NCBI RefSeq assembly: GCF_029433105.1
Contig: NZ_JARNTW010000006.1
Span: 1-64,000 of the forward strand
From: Runella sp. MFBS21
Lineage (GTDB): Bacteria > Bacteroidota > Bacteroidia > Cytophagales > Spirosomataceae
DNA length: 64,000 nucleotides
Direction of reading: 5' to 3'
This document shows, piece by piece, positions 1-8,125 of this stretch (position 1 is the first letter of the stretch; the number at the start of each line of letters is the position of its first letter). The translations under genes were made by a program, and so were the position numbers. The notes beneath the pieces are model-generated. The model was not told the origin of the DNA. It made no database searches and saw only the letters and a program-made list of their open reading frames with translations.

Positions 1-171
1 AATTGGGGGTTGGCCATGTCGCAATTGTACATTAAATTTGGCGATAGATTACAAGCTGACAGAGAAAATTACCTCGGAGGCTGAAAAGGCAAAACTAAAA
101 TCCTGACACAGTTCAGCGTACACTCCCCTTAAATCTTGTTCTATTTTTTTCATTAAAACTTCGCCCTTATC
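1..171. other. Left edge, no assignable gene
   Basis: This edge segment may hold the 3' end of a plus-strand gene entering from the left. One frame is open from base 2 to a TGA at 104-106 and ends in a charged, helix-like tail (TEKITSEAEKAKLKS). A second frame is open from base 1 to a TGA at 82-84, so the reading frame cannot be chosen with certainty. I recognise neither tail. The remaining 65 bases before coaX are AT-rich leader without a clear promoter box. Confidence 0.3.
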
Positions 172-951
172 ATGCTCTTAGCCGTTGACGTTGGCAATAC
201 GGATACCGTTTTTGGAATTTGGCAAAACAATAAATGGACTCATATCTTCAGAACACGCTCGCTTACTGAAGAACCCTCTTTCCATTATGAGACCAATCTA
301 CGGCTACATTTTTTGGAAGCCAATCTAGCCCTTGACAAAGTAGAAATTACGGTTTTGAGTAGCGTGGTTCCTCCCCTTACCGCTACTATTAAAAATATGC
401 TTACACACTTATTTGGAAAAGCACCCGTAGTCGTAGGCCCAGAAGTGTATCCCGGCTTGAAAGTAGAAATTGAACATCCTCACGAAATTGGAAGCGACCT
501 CGTTGCCAACGCAGTAGCAGCTTTTACAAAATATAACCGCAATGCCGTGGTGGTAGATTTTGGCACGGCTCTTACGTTCACTACCGTATCGGGTCAGGGA
601 AAAATCTTGGGAGTAGCTATCGCTCCAGGCCTTAAAACCGCCGTAAAAGCTTTGTTTTCAAATACCGCCCAATTGCCCGAGGTTCCCTTGAAACTACCCG
701 AATCTGCCATTGGCAAAAATACGACTCATGCCATACAAGCGGGTATTTTGCTTGGGTATGAAAGCTTAGTGAGAGGGATGATTACGCGTATACGCCGCGA
801 ACTTGACGGTGACTGTATCGCCTTGGCTACGGGTGGACTCTCCTCTATTATCGACACCTTACACGGAGAGTTTGTGGAAATCAACCGAAATCTGACCTTA
901 GATGGTTTACGTATTATAGGTCAAAAAATTCAAAGTGAGGCAAAAAAATAA
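172..951 (+). CDS. coaX: Type III pantothenate kinase
   Basis: The enzyme phosphorylates pantothenate with ATP, the first step of coenzyme A synthesis in the cytoplasm; the type III class is not feedback-inhibited by CoA. At 259 residues it has the usual length and shows the ASKHA-fold signatures: an N-terminal phosphate-binding motif DVGNT (residues 6-10), the substrate-site segment GSDLVANAVAA (about 107-117), and the second phosphate motif VVDFGTALTFT (about 127-137) followed by GVAIAPGLK. The ATG at 172 opens directly into the first beta strand (MLLAVDVGNT), so the start is secure. The stop codon lies inside the hairpin that ends the convergent minus-strand operon. Known from the family: activity needs a monovalent cation. 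No other CoA gene is adjacent. Confidence 0.95.
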   Translation: MLLAVDVGNTDTVFGIWQNNKWTHIFRTRSLTEEPSFHYETNLRLHFLEANLALDKVEITVLSSVVPPLTATIKNMLTHLFGKAPVVVGPEVYPGLKVEIEHPHEIGSDLVANAVAAFTKYNRNAVVVDFGTALTFTTVSGQGKILGVAIAPGLKTAVKALFSNTAQLPEVPLKLPESAIGKNTTHAIQAGILLGYESLVRGMITRIRRELDGDCIALATGGLSSIIDTLHGEFVEINRNLTLDGLRIIGQKIQSEAKK

Positions 952-976
952 GAATGCGTCAACCAACGCATTCTTA
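942..976 (-). terminator. Intrinsic terminator of the CotH/VTC operon
   Basis: An 11-bp perfect stem (TAAGAATGCGT, 949-959, against ACGCATTCTTA, 966-976) encloses a 6-nt loop. Read on the minus strand it is followed by a run of seven T, so it should end transcription of the operon that stops at 993. On the plus strand there is no T run, and the stem overlaps the coaX stop codon. Confidence 0.8.
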
Positions 977-992
977 CCAACAACACTAACAT

Positions 993-1688
993 CTATAGTT
1001 TAATTTTATAAGAAAGACCTATCAAAAAGCGGTTTTCTTGCTTTCCTATCAACCGATAATCGGTAAAACCAGAAAGTTCGAGCTTATGATGTTTGTTAAT
1101 CTTCATCTCCACTCCTGCTTTGTTTCGCATTTGGTCAAAACTACCACCAATTTCGTAGAATAAGTCAGTGGAGATATAAGGGGTAAAGCGTGTTTTGTTA
1201 GGATACGACAATTCAAATTTGTTTCTCACATAGCTGCTATTGTTTTCGGCAGCTTGGTCATCATCTTGAAACTGATTTTGATAACGCAATCGATAGTCAA
1301 ACTTCAACTTCCACAGCTTGTGGTCATAAGCCAAATCGGCATAAAATCGATTGTAGGAACGATACTCATATCCTGAGCCATCGGCATTTTTTTTGCGCCG
1401 CCCGATATATCGATAATACCCCGCCACCTCCCAATGCTTTCCCAATTTATAACCTACTCCAAGCTCTCCTAAGTAAGCCCTCAAAATCGAGAGGTTGTCG
1501 GTCAGACGAGTTTGGGCGTTAAGACTCACCGAAAGCGATTTATTGATTTTCTTTTCTACTCCTATTCCCGACCACAGCCCAATATCAGTGGCTTGGGCAA
1601 GAACTAGTTGCGGAGCCACCCATAGCGTCACAACCAAAGTTGATATTTGCCAGCCATTAGCAATAAAACGAGCGTCGGAATTAGGCAT
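993..1688 (-). CDS. DUF2490 outer-membrane protein
   Basis: A 231-residue exported protein with a Sec signal peptide (hydrophobic STLVVTLWVAPQLVLAQA) and then alternating amphipathic strands, many ending in aromatic residues (YYRYIGRR, YADLAYDHKLWKLKFDYRLRYQ), finishing in LIGLSYKIKL, as expected for an outer-membrane beta-barrel. The pattern matches the DUF2490 family, whose function is unknown. I chose the ATG at 1688, which overlaps the DUF4956 stop by a few bases; the longer frame from 1721 would put a charged extension before the signal peptide. It is the last gene of the CotH-CotH-VTC-DUF4956-DUF2490 operon, immediately before the terminator. Its place suggests it is the outer-membrane partner of that system, which is inference. 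Confidence 0.8.
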   Translation of the reverse strand: MPNSDARFIANGWQISTLVVTLWVAPQLVLAQATDIGLWSGIGVEKKINKSLSVSLNAQTRLTDNLSILRAYLGELGVGYKLGKHWEVAGYYRYIGRRKKNADGSGYEYRSYNRFYADLAYDHKLWKLKFDYRLRYQNQFQDDDQAAENNSSYVRNKFELSYPNKTRFTPYISTDLFYEIGGSFDQMRNKAGVEMKINKHHKLELSGFTDYRLIGKQENRFLIGLSYKIKL

Positions 1689-2343
1689 TTTCCAAAACAG
1701 GCTTTTCCAGTTTCTTTTCATTGGAGGCGGTAGTTTGGTAGTAAAAAATAGTAATGAGTGCCGAATCTTTCAAAAAATCCATATTTTGGATTTCCAAACG
1801 GTGAATGTCAAGCCCTGTCCTAGCCTGAAGGTCACGGAGCAGTTCTGCTTTCTTCTCGGGCAATACCAACTCAATTTTATCATAGTAGATATTCTTAGTT
1901 AGTTCTCTCTTCATCAGCAAGTTACCTTCTAAGAGCCAAATAGCCAGTATGATTATTCCATTTACCAAGCCCAATTCATCCCAGCTTCCTTTAATGATAG
2001 CCGATATAAGCCCAATCGAAATTAAGATAAACAGGTAAGTCATGTCTTTGGCCGAAATTCCTTCGGTACGATAGCGCAACATCGAAAACACAGCAAACAA
2101 CCCAAAAGCTGCTCCCATCGACATTTGTACTTTATTGAGTAGATAGGTCACCAGAAAAATGACCAAATTGAACCCAAAAAATGTAAGGAAGAGGTCGGTT
2201 CGGCGATATATACGATAATAAATCAACCTCACCAAAATCGTTACAGTGAGCAAATCAACCGCAAGTCTTACAAAAAACTTTTCGGGGAGCTTGTTAAACC
2301 ATTCAAAGGTATCGGCTACTGCCAATTCTTGTAAGAAAATCAT
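1681..2343 (-). CDS. DUF4956 membrane protein
   Basis: A 220-residue inner-membrane protein of the DUF4956 family. It has a cluster of about four to five hydrophobic segments between residues 28 and 140 (LLTVTILVRLIYY, LFLTFFGFNLVIFLVTYLL, MGAAFGLFAVFSML, YLFILISIGLISAIIKG, VNGIIILAIWLLEG) and a cytoplasmic-looking C-terminal domain of about 75 residues. The segment FSMLRYRTEGISAKDMTYL between two membrane segments is the most conserved-looking part. It starts three bases after the VTC-domain gene stops, so the two are translationally linked. DUF4956 and VTC-domain genes are commonly neighbours in bacteria. I infer that it provides the membrane channel or anchor for the soluble VTC catalytic domain, as the Vtc membrane domain does in yeast. 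Confidence 0.85.
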   Translation of the reverse strand: MIFLQELAVADTFEWFNKLPEKFFVRLAVDLLTVTILVRLIYYRIYRRTDLFLTFFGFNLVIFLVTYLLNKVQMSMGAAFGLFAVFSMLRYRTEGISAKDMTYLFILISIGLISAIIKGSWDELGLVNGIIILAIWLLEGNLLMKRELTKNIYYDKIELVLPEKKAELLRDLQARTGLDIHRLEIQNMDFLKDSALITIFYYQTTASNEKKLEKPVLENA

Positions 2344-2346
2344 AAT

Positions 2347-3135
2347 TTAAGGTTTTATATTATCAATGGCCCAATCGTTCATTTTTAAAAAATACTTCAA
2401 TTTTGTCTTAAACCTATTTTGCTTCACAGCCTCGTTGAGGCTAATTACACCTAAGCAATATTTGCTTAGCGAGCCTTGGCGAAGCTGATAGCGTTTCATC
2501 AAATCCAAAAACATCGAGTGCTTAAGTGAATCTTGCTTTACTTCAGCTATCACTAGCTGTTCATAGCTTTTACGAGTACTATCATTCCGAAAAGATAGAT
2601 TAAGGTCAAGTGTCAAGCGCTCAGCTGTAGTACGGCTCACCAAGGTAAGCCTAGTATAATCTACCCACAAAACAGGTGTCAAAAGGCTTGGCTCGAAAGG
2701 AGTTTGACGGCGCAAAAAAGCCTGAGTTTCTTCGCCTATCGTTGGAGTAACCTTTTTGATAGGAATACGTGTTTTGATCGTACGGCCTTTATTGTTTTTA
2801 AATTTTACTTCTGTAAAACTCACATCCGTTTGTACATAATTCCGCTGTCTAATCTTATATCTATTGAATCTTCCAGCTTGGTGTTCATGATAAAACTGTA
2901 AATCGGGTGTATCAAAATAAAGCGTTTGATAATCGCACATACGCTGCCCTTCAATTTCTAATAGGCGATAATGAGGTCTTAAGTCATCAAGAATACTAGA
3001 CAACATCGACAGAGGCACCAAAAATTTGGCGTCGGTTCGATTCATAAGTTTTACCCCGTCCATTTCTGCTAGTGAAATAGGCTCGTACAAACTTGCCTTT
3101 TGGACTATAGTGGGCGGAATGATAAATGCTCCCAT
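2347..3135 (-). CDS. VTC-domain polyphosphate polymerase-like protein
   Basis: A 262-residue soluble protein with the VTC (triphosphate-tunnel) domain that makes polyphosphate from ATP in the yeast VTC complex. Tunnel residues are visible in order: NRTDAKFLV (about 32-40), RFNRYKIRQRNY (about 89-100, basic cluster), FTEVKFKNNKGRTIKTRI (about 107-124), LDLNLSF, IAEVKQD (about 197-203) and SKYCLG (about 225-230). All the charged tunnel positions I would expect are present, so it is probably active. There is no signal peptide or membrane segment, so it should act on the cytoplasmic side. Its ATG abuts the stop of the upstream CotH gene (TAAATG) and DUF4956 follows after three bases. No SPX regulatory domain is present. 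Another tunnel-fold phosphotransferase activity cannot be excluded. Confidence 0.85.
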   Translation of the reverse strand: MGAFIIPPTIVQKASLYEPISLAEMDGVKLMNRTDAKFLVPLSMLSSILDDLRPHYRLLEIEGQRMCDYQTLYFDTPDLQFYHEHQAGRFNRYKIRQRNYVQTDVSFTEVKFKNNKGRTIKTRIPIKKVTPTIGEETQAFLRRQTPFEPSLLTPVLWVDYTRLTLVSRTTAERLTLDLNLSFRNDSTRKSYEQLVIAEVKQDSLKHSMFLDLMKRYQLRQGSLSKYCLGVISLNEAVKQNRFKTKLKYFLKMNDWAIDNIKP

Positions 3136-4623
3136 TTATTTCAAAAAATTATTAACATCCTGATTACGAGTCACCACGTGTTGCTTTAAGATACCCAACG
3201 CAGCTGTAAAATCTGCTGTATTGGTAAGATTGGTATAAGGCGCTACTTCTTTTTCCGCCCCATTTATATAAGGGGTAATGAGAGTGGTATATTTATCAAA
3301 AAGCTCGTTCATTTTGGTAGGAGTGAAAACATTGTCTGTAAATGTCCTGACATACTGTTTGTATTTAGCATAGTACACGGCATCTGCTGCTACATTTCGG
3401 ATGAGTGGCCAGCCTGTCCCCACTTCAGTCATGGCTAGAGACACAGCAGATCTGCCACCACCCCCTCCGGCCATATTGCCTCCGTTGGTCGAAGTAGAAG
3501 TCATGGACATGTTATGATCCCAAGGTATCCAAGTGAGCTTATTGGTGGGTGAATTATAGAGATAGTAGTTGTGCGCCATCGCACCATACGAATCCCAGTT
3601 GACGATGGTATTGTTGATAGCCAAGTACTTGAGGTAATTATCTACATTAAAAGTCTTCTCCAAATTGGTACGCCACTGTGTAGGGTTGGTGGTTCTATCG
3701 GTACTATTGAGAGCTGTCACAAATGCCTGCACATCGCTGTAGTCGGGAGTAGTTTTGTTGTTTTTCTTTTCAAATTGAGATTGCACAAAAGTCTGGAATG
3801 TTGATTCGGGTTTATAAATATTACCCTTATCCTCCCCAAATTGACTTTTTACCATTGTATCATCAATTACCTCCACCATGGTATATACGCCGCAGTATTT
3901 AAGGCCTTCGCCAAAGTCAATGTAGATTTTGTAGAAGGCAGTCTGAGCCGCAGCCACGCCCCCCATTCTGAAAATATCAGCTACTACTTTTTCGCGAATA
4001 AGCGAATTGTCGGAATAAGCAGGCGACATCGACAGCTCCTGAAAACCATAAAAACGCTGATTGTCTATCTCAGGATATTGGTCTTCATATTCATCCATTT
4101 TGAGGCGAAAAGGCAACTTATAAATCCCCGCCCTCCAAGTAGACGAAAGACTTGAGTTCCCTTTGAGTCGAAAGCCAACTTTATTCCATACCTTCCCATT
4201 GAACTTCATGGTAGCTGCTACATAAATAGGATCTCCATTGATAAGGTCTAAGGCACCATTGTTGCCTCCATTATTACCGTTTCCTCCAGGTATTCCACCC
4301 GAAGGAGGGTTTCCTCCGGGAGGCCCCCCCCCTTGATTCCCCCCATTGTTCATACCTCCTCCTGCTCCAAATGCTGACCCGCTTTTGGTCTGCATGTCTG
4401 CTTTGATAGCCGTCCAATCAGCGGCGGTCAGCGTGATTTCAAGACTATTCACTTTGTCTTGCGGAAATACTACTGCATAATTTGGGTCTACCCCATTGCT
4501 ATGAGACTCGGTAGTCCAGTCAGGATTAGATTCACTACTAACACTATCTAGCGTTTTGTCCTTACAGGCCATAGTTATCCACATCAACGTGACGGTCAGC
4601 CCCGCATAACGAATCCATTTCAT
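3136..4623 (-). CDS. CotH-family kinase lipoprotein
   Basis: A 495-residue exported protein of the CotH family, atypical secreted protein kinases that phosphorylate Bacillus spore-coat proteins. The N-terminus is a lipoprotein signal with lipobox ITMAC (Cys20). A Gly/Asn/Pro-rich tract lies at about residues 85-125. The kinase core follows: NKVGFRLKGNSSL, then DNSLIREKVVADIFR, FYKIYIDFGEGLKYCGVY, GNIYKPE, and the acidic catalytic and metal motifs NWDSYG and WIPWDHNMS. All are intact, so an active kinase is likely. It is probably anchored in the periplasm or, in this phylum, on the surface. The gene sits between a second CotH gene (63-base gap) and the VTC gene (no gap). Its substrate is unknown; the envelope partner genes suggest a polymer- or surface-protein-directed role. 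Confidence 0.88.
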   Translation of the reverse strand: MKWIRYAGLTVTLMWITMACKDKTLDSVSSESNPDWTTESHSNGVDPNYAVVFPQDKVNSLEITLTAADWTAIKADMQTKSGSAFGAGGGMNNGGNQGGGPPGGNPPSGGIPGGNGNNGGNNGALDLINGDPIYVAATMKFNGKVWNKVGFRLKGNSSLSSTWRAGIYKLPFRLKMDEYEDQYPEIDNQRFYGFQELSMSPAYSDNSLIREKVVADIFRMGGVAAAQTAFYKIYIDFGEGLKYCGVYTMVEVIDDTMVKSQFGEDKGNIYKPESTFQTFVQSQFEKKNNKTTPDYSDVQAFVTALNSTDRTTNPTQWRTNLEKTFNVDNYLKYLAINNTIVNWDSYGAMAHNYYLYNSPTNKLTWIPWDHNMSMTSTSTNGGNMAGGGGGRSAVSLAMTEVGTGWPLIRNVAADAVYYAKYKQYVRTFTDNVFTPTKMNELFDKYTTLITPYINGAEKEVAPYTNLTNTADFTAALGILKQHVVTRNQDVNNFLK

Positions 4624-4686
4624 AATTAAATTTGGTATCAGGTAAGTTATTAATTTATACGCAAAATTTTTGATTGTCGTTGCAGA

Positions 4687-6171
4687 CTACTTTTGTACTT
4701 TTTCTAGAAATTCTCTAATGGCTTTCTGACGCTCTATCACGTGGGTATTCAGTTGGGCTGTGCTATTTTTAAATTCTTCAATACTCCTCAGATAAGAATA
4801 AGGACGCCGCTCTTCCAGTTTCCCATTTACGTAAGGGGCAATCAAAGCATGATTTTTTGCAAATATTTTTTTCATGTTTTCGGTGGTAAAAATATTCTCA
4901 CTAAATGCTCTGACATAGGCAATATATTGTGAAAAATAAACAGGGTCATCGGCCAAATAACGAATCAAAGGCCATTGTTTACCGACTTCTCTTATATCCA
5001 ACGACACGCTACTTCCCATAGGAAAAGGAGGTGGTGAGCCAAATCCCTCGGGCGGACGAAAACCTTCAGGAGGTCCCTGCCTAGCATCCACCATAGGACG
5101 CATATTTCCGCCCCTTACCGACATCGCTTCGTTGTGATCCCACGGAATCCAAACCAGACCTCTGGTAGGAGAATGATATAGATAATAATTGTGCGCCATT
5201 CCGCCGTACGAATCCCAATTGACGATGCAATTGTTCACGGCTAGATATTTTAGAAAATGAGCTACATCAAACGTCTTTTCAAGATTAGCCCGCCACTCAG
5301 CGGCATTGCTCAAACGCAGTGAATCATCATTGAGAGCTTTGACAAAAGCCTGAACATCACCATAATCTGCCTTCTTTTTATTGTTTTTTTTCTCAAATTG
5401 GCGTGCATTAAAACGCGCTAAGGTAGATTCGGGTTTGTAAATATTTCCCTCAGAATCTCCCCACTGCGTCTTCACCATTGTATCATCAATCACTTCTACA
5501 AGAGTATATACACCACAATATTGTAGACCTTCTCCAAAGTTGATATAGATTTTATAAAATGCCGTTTGGGCAGCTGGCACACCCGCTTTACGGAATATAT
5601 CCGCCGTTATTTTTTCTCGTATCAAAGAATTATCTCCCACCGCTGGAGAAAAAGACAATTCCTTGAAGCCCCCAAAATTTTTAGGTTGATGAGAAGGAAT
5701 TGATTTTTTCTTTTCGTCGAAAGCCAACCTGAACGGAAGTTTGTACACGCCTTCTCCCCAAGCTCTCATCAGCGTCGAATTTCCTTTGAGTCGAAAACCC
5801 ACTTTATTCCAAATCTTACCATTGAATTTCAGCGAAACAGACACGTATCGAGGCTCTCCTGTACCAAAATTCATAGGAGGACCTCCCCGTTCCGTAGCAG
5901 GACCAGAAGCTCTCTCTCTATCAAAATCCATTCGAGGTGGGCGGCTCATTTTACCAAATTCACTTTTAAATTTACTCTTCATATCTAGTCTGATACTGTC
6001 CCATGCAGCCTTTGGGAGCGTTATTTCTATAGTGTTGACCCGCCCTTGTGGAAACACTAAATTATAATTTGGTTTTGATACACGAGTTGTTTTAGCATGT
6101 TGTTGACTAAACACCTCCGTATAAAACAAAGTGGCTATCAGTATTGCTAGTAAAACCTTAGCTAGTTTCAT
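4687..6171 (-). CDS. CotH-family kinase, secreted paralogue
   Basis: A 494-residue paralogue of the downstream CotH protein, with the same order of motifs: NKVGFRLKGNSTL, GDNSLIREKITADIFR, FYKIYINFGEGLQYCGVY, GNIYKPE, NWDSYGGMAHNYYLY and WIPWDHNEAMS. It begins with an ordinary Sec signal (LLAILIATLFYTEVFSQQ) with no lipobox, so it is likely soluble in the periplasm or released. A Pro/Gly-rich insert (PPEGFRPPEGFGSPPPFP) lies after the WDHN motif, whereas the paralogue carries its low-complexity tract before the core. It is the first gene of the five-gene minus-strand operon and starts 155 bases from the divergent sensor kinase. The pair looks like an old tandem duplication followed by a split in localisation. 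Confidence 0.88.
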   Translation of the reverse strand: MKLAKVLLAILIATLFYTEVFSQQHAKTTRVSKPNYNLVFPQGRVNTIEITLPKAAWDSIRLDMKSKFKSEFGKMSRPPRMDFDRERASGPATERGGPPMNFGTGEPRYVSVSLKFNGKIWNKVGFRLKGNSTLMRAWGEGVYKLPFRLAFDEKKKSIPSHQPKNFGGFKELSFSPAVGDNSLIREKITADIFRKAGVPAAQTAFYKIYINFGEGLQYCGVYTLVEVIDDTMVKTQWGDSEGNIYKPESTLARFNARQFEKKNNKKKADYGDVQAFVKALNDDSLRLSNAAEWRANLEKTFDVAHFLKYLAVNNCIVNWDSYGGMAHNYYLYHSPTRGLVWIPWDHNEAMSVRGGNMRPMVDARQGPPEGFRPPEGFGSPPPFPMGSSVSLDIREVGKQWPLIRYLADDPVYFSQYIAYVRAFSENIFTTENMKKIFAKNHALIAPYVNGKLEERRPYSYLRSIEEFKNSTAQLNTHVIERQKAIREFLEKVQK

Positions 6172-6326
6172 TTTATGCTGCGTTTGTTAGGGATTACGGG
6201 AGCAAAACGCAACACGTGGCACAAACTTTAGGAAGTGTAGAAATTGGGGCTGAATGTGTAGAACAATGTTAAGAAATTGTTAAGAAAAATAATCTAATAT
6301 TGTCTCACTCTAAAAAATCATGAACA

Positions 6327-7409
6327 ATGAAGTATCTCCAGCGATACAGTGTTTTGTTGCATATATTGGGGTGGAGCGTGTTTATATGCACGCCCTTCTT
6401 GGTCTTTCCATTTTCGGAATTTTCGGAAGAGCCTTATTTCAAAAGGATGATATTCATCAAATTATTTGAGAATGGGCTCTTTATTTTATTTTTTTATCTC
6501 AATCTCCAACGATATACACCCACCTTGCTCACCACCAAAAAAGCATTACCTTTTATAGCAGCTTTTTTGGTAGGTTTTTTTATTTGCCTTTTGGTTCCCG
6601 ATTTCTTACTGCGTTCGTTTGTCTTTAATGGACATGGTTTTGTCCCAAAACCTCCTACTCATTTCCGTGGAGTTCAGCCACCTCCGCCGCCTTCTTTTTT
6701 TATTCCTATTCCCCGTATTATCGCTACTTTCTTATCTTTTTCTTTTGTGTCTTTGGTAAGCTCTATGCTGGCGCTGGTCCGCGACCGCTTACGCGAACAA
6801 GAAGAAAAACAACAGATTCAACTAGAAAAAGTGGCGGCTGAGCTAGCGGTTTTAAAACTTCAAATCAGTCCGCATTTTTTGTTCAATACCCTCAACAATC
6901 TACGTTGGCTTACGCGCCAAAAGTCTGATAAAGCTGAAGAAATAGTGGTAAAATTATCTCAATTATTGCGGTACATGATTTATGAAGCAGAGGCCGAAAA
7001 AGTCCCTTTAATAAAAGAAATCAATCATTTAGAACACTACATCGACCTTCAAAAAATAAGGCTCACCTCCAAAGATGAGGTTTTGTTGATATACGAAGGA
7101 GAAATCGACTCGTTAATTATTGAGCCGTTGTTGTTTATTCCGTTTGTAGAAAATGCCTTCAAATATGGCCTACACAGCACCAATAAGAGTCAAATCATTT
7201 TCAAGATAATCGTCCAAAATAAGCAACTCATTTTTACGGCTCAAAATCCTATTTTTGAGAACAATCTCCCGCCCGAAGGACAGTCTGGTATTGGAATTCA
7301 AAATGTACGACAACGATTAGCGTTACATTATCCAGACACCCATGATTTACAAATCAAACAAGAAAACGGTATTTTTAAAGTTAGCCTCCATTTAGTTTTA
7401 CAACCATGA
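6327..7409 (+). CDS. LytS/AlgZ-type sensor histidine kinase
   Basis: A 360-residue membrane sensor kinase of the His_kinase (PF06580) type. Four hydrophobic segments occupy about residues 8-28, 43-60, 74-94 and 125-150, then a coiled stretch (DRLREQEEKQQIQLEKVAAE) leads into the phosphoacceptor box LQISPHFLFNTLNNL. The ATPase part shows IEPLLFIPFVENAFKYG (N box) and GQSGIGIQNVRQRL (G box). A proline-rich loop (PPPPPSFFIPIP) precedes the fourth segment, and no sensory domain is visible, so the stimulus is probably sensed within the membrane. The next gene, a LytTR regulator, overlaps by four bases (ATGA), so they form a pair. The divergent position to the CotH/VTC operon makes that operon a possible target, which is inference. 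Confidence 0.92.
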   Translation: MKYLQRYSVLLHILGWSVFICTPFLVFPFSEFSEEPYFKRMIFIKLFENGLFILFFYLNLQRYTPTLLTTKKALPFIAAFLVGFFICLLVPDFLLRSFVFNGHGFVPKPPTHFRGVQPPPPPSFFIPIPRIIATFLSFSFVSLVSSMLALVRDRLREQEEKQQIQLEKVAAELAVLKLQISPHFLFNTLNNLRWLTRQKSDKAEEIVVKLSQLLRYMIYEAEAEKVPLIKEINHLEHYIDLQKIRLTSKDEVLLIYEGEIDSLIIEPLLFIPFVENAFKYGLHSTNKSQIIFKIIVQNKQLIFTAQNPIFENNLPPEGQSGIGIQNVRQRLALHYPDTHDLQIKQENGIFKVSLHLVLQP

Positions 7410-8125
7410 CACAACTTAAGTGTATTGCCATAGATGATGAGCCTTTTGCGCTTGAAATGCTCGCAGACGATATTGGTCAAGTGGATTTTTTGGAACTAGC
7501 AGCCACCTTTTCCAACCCGCTCTCGTCGGTAGAACTGCTTTCTGAAGGAATGATTGATTTGATTTTTTTGGATATACAAATGCCTACTCTGACGGGTATT
7601 CAGTTTTTAAAGAACCTTCAAAAACCTCCAATGGTGATTTTTATTACGGCCTATCAACAATACGCTCTTGAAGGATATGAGCTCAACATCATTGATTATT
7701 TGCTCAAACCTGTCCCATTTGAGCGATTTTTAAAAGCCTGCGAAAAAGCACAAGAATTGTTTCTACTACGTCAAAAAGATATAGTAACACCCGCTATAGC
7801 GGAGCAGAATTTCTTCTTTGTTTTTTCGGAATATAAGCAAATCAAATTGTTTTTTGATACCATCCTTTACATTGAAGGCATGAAAGACTACGTCAAAATA
7901 TATACTACACAACAAGCTAAGCCTATTTTGACACGGCTTAATTTAAAAGCCATAGAAGCCAAACTCCCCGTCGGTCAGTTTTGTAGAGTACATCAATCAT
8001 TTATTGTAGCACTCGACAAGATTACAGCATTTCAGAAATCTAAAATTCAGATTTCACAGACGCAAATACCCATTGGGAGTCGGTTTTTGAATCAATTTGA
8101 GGAGCAATACCGCAAGCCAAACTAA
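7406..8125 (+). CDS. LytTR-family response regulator
   Basis: A 239-residue response regulator partnering the preceding kinase. The receiver domain (about 1-120) has the acidic pair IDDEP (10-11), the phosphoacceptor Asp56 in FLDIQMP, Thr in FITAYQQY and Lys in YLLKPVPFERF. The C-terminal LytTR DNA-binding domain (about 138-236) has the hallmarks ILYIEGMKDYVKIYT and FCRVHQSFIVALDKI. It shares an ATGA overlap with the kinase gene. Its stop overlaps, tail to tail, the stop of the minus-strand gene at 8122. LytTR regulators usually bind paired direct repeats upstream of their targets; I did not find a convincing pair by eye in 6172-6326. Confidence 0.93.
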   Translation: MTQLKCIAIDDEPFALEMLADDIGQVDFLELAATFSNPLSSVELLSEGMIDLIFLDIQMPTLTGIQFLKNLQKPPMVIFITAYQQYALEGYELNIIDYLLKPVPFERFLKACEKAQELFLLRQKDIVTPAIAEQNFFFVFSEYKQIKLFFDTILYIEGMKDYVKIYTTQQAKPILTRLNLKAIEAKLPVGQFCRVHQSFIVALDKITAFQKSKIQISQTQIPIGSRFLNQFEEQYRKPN

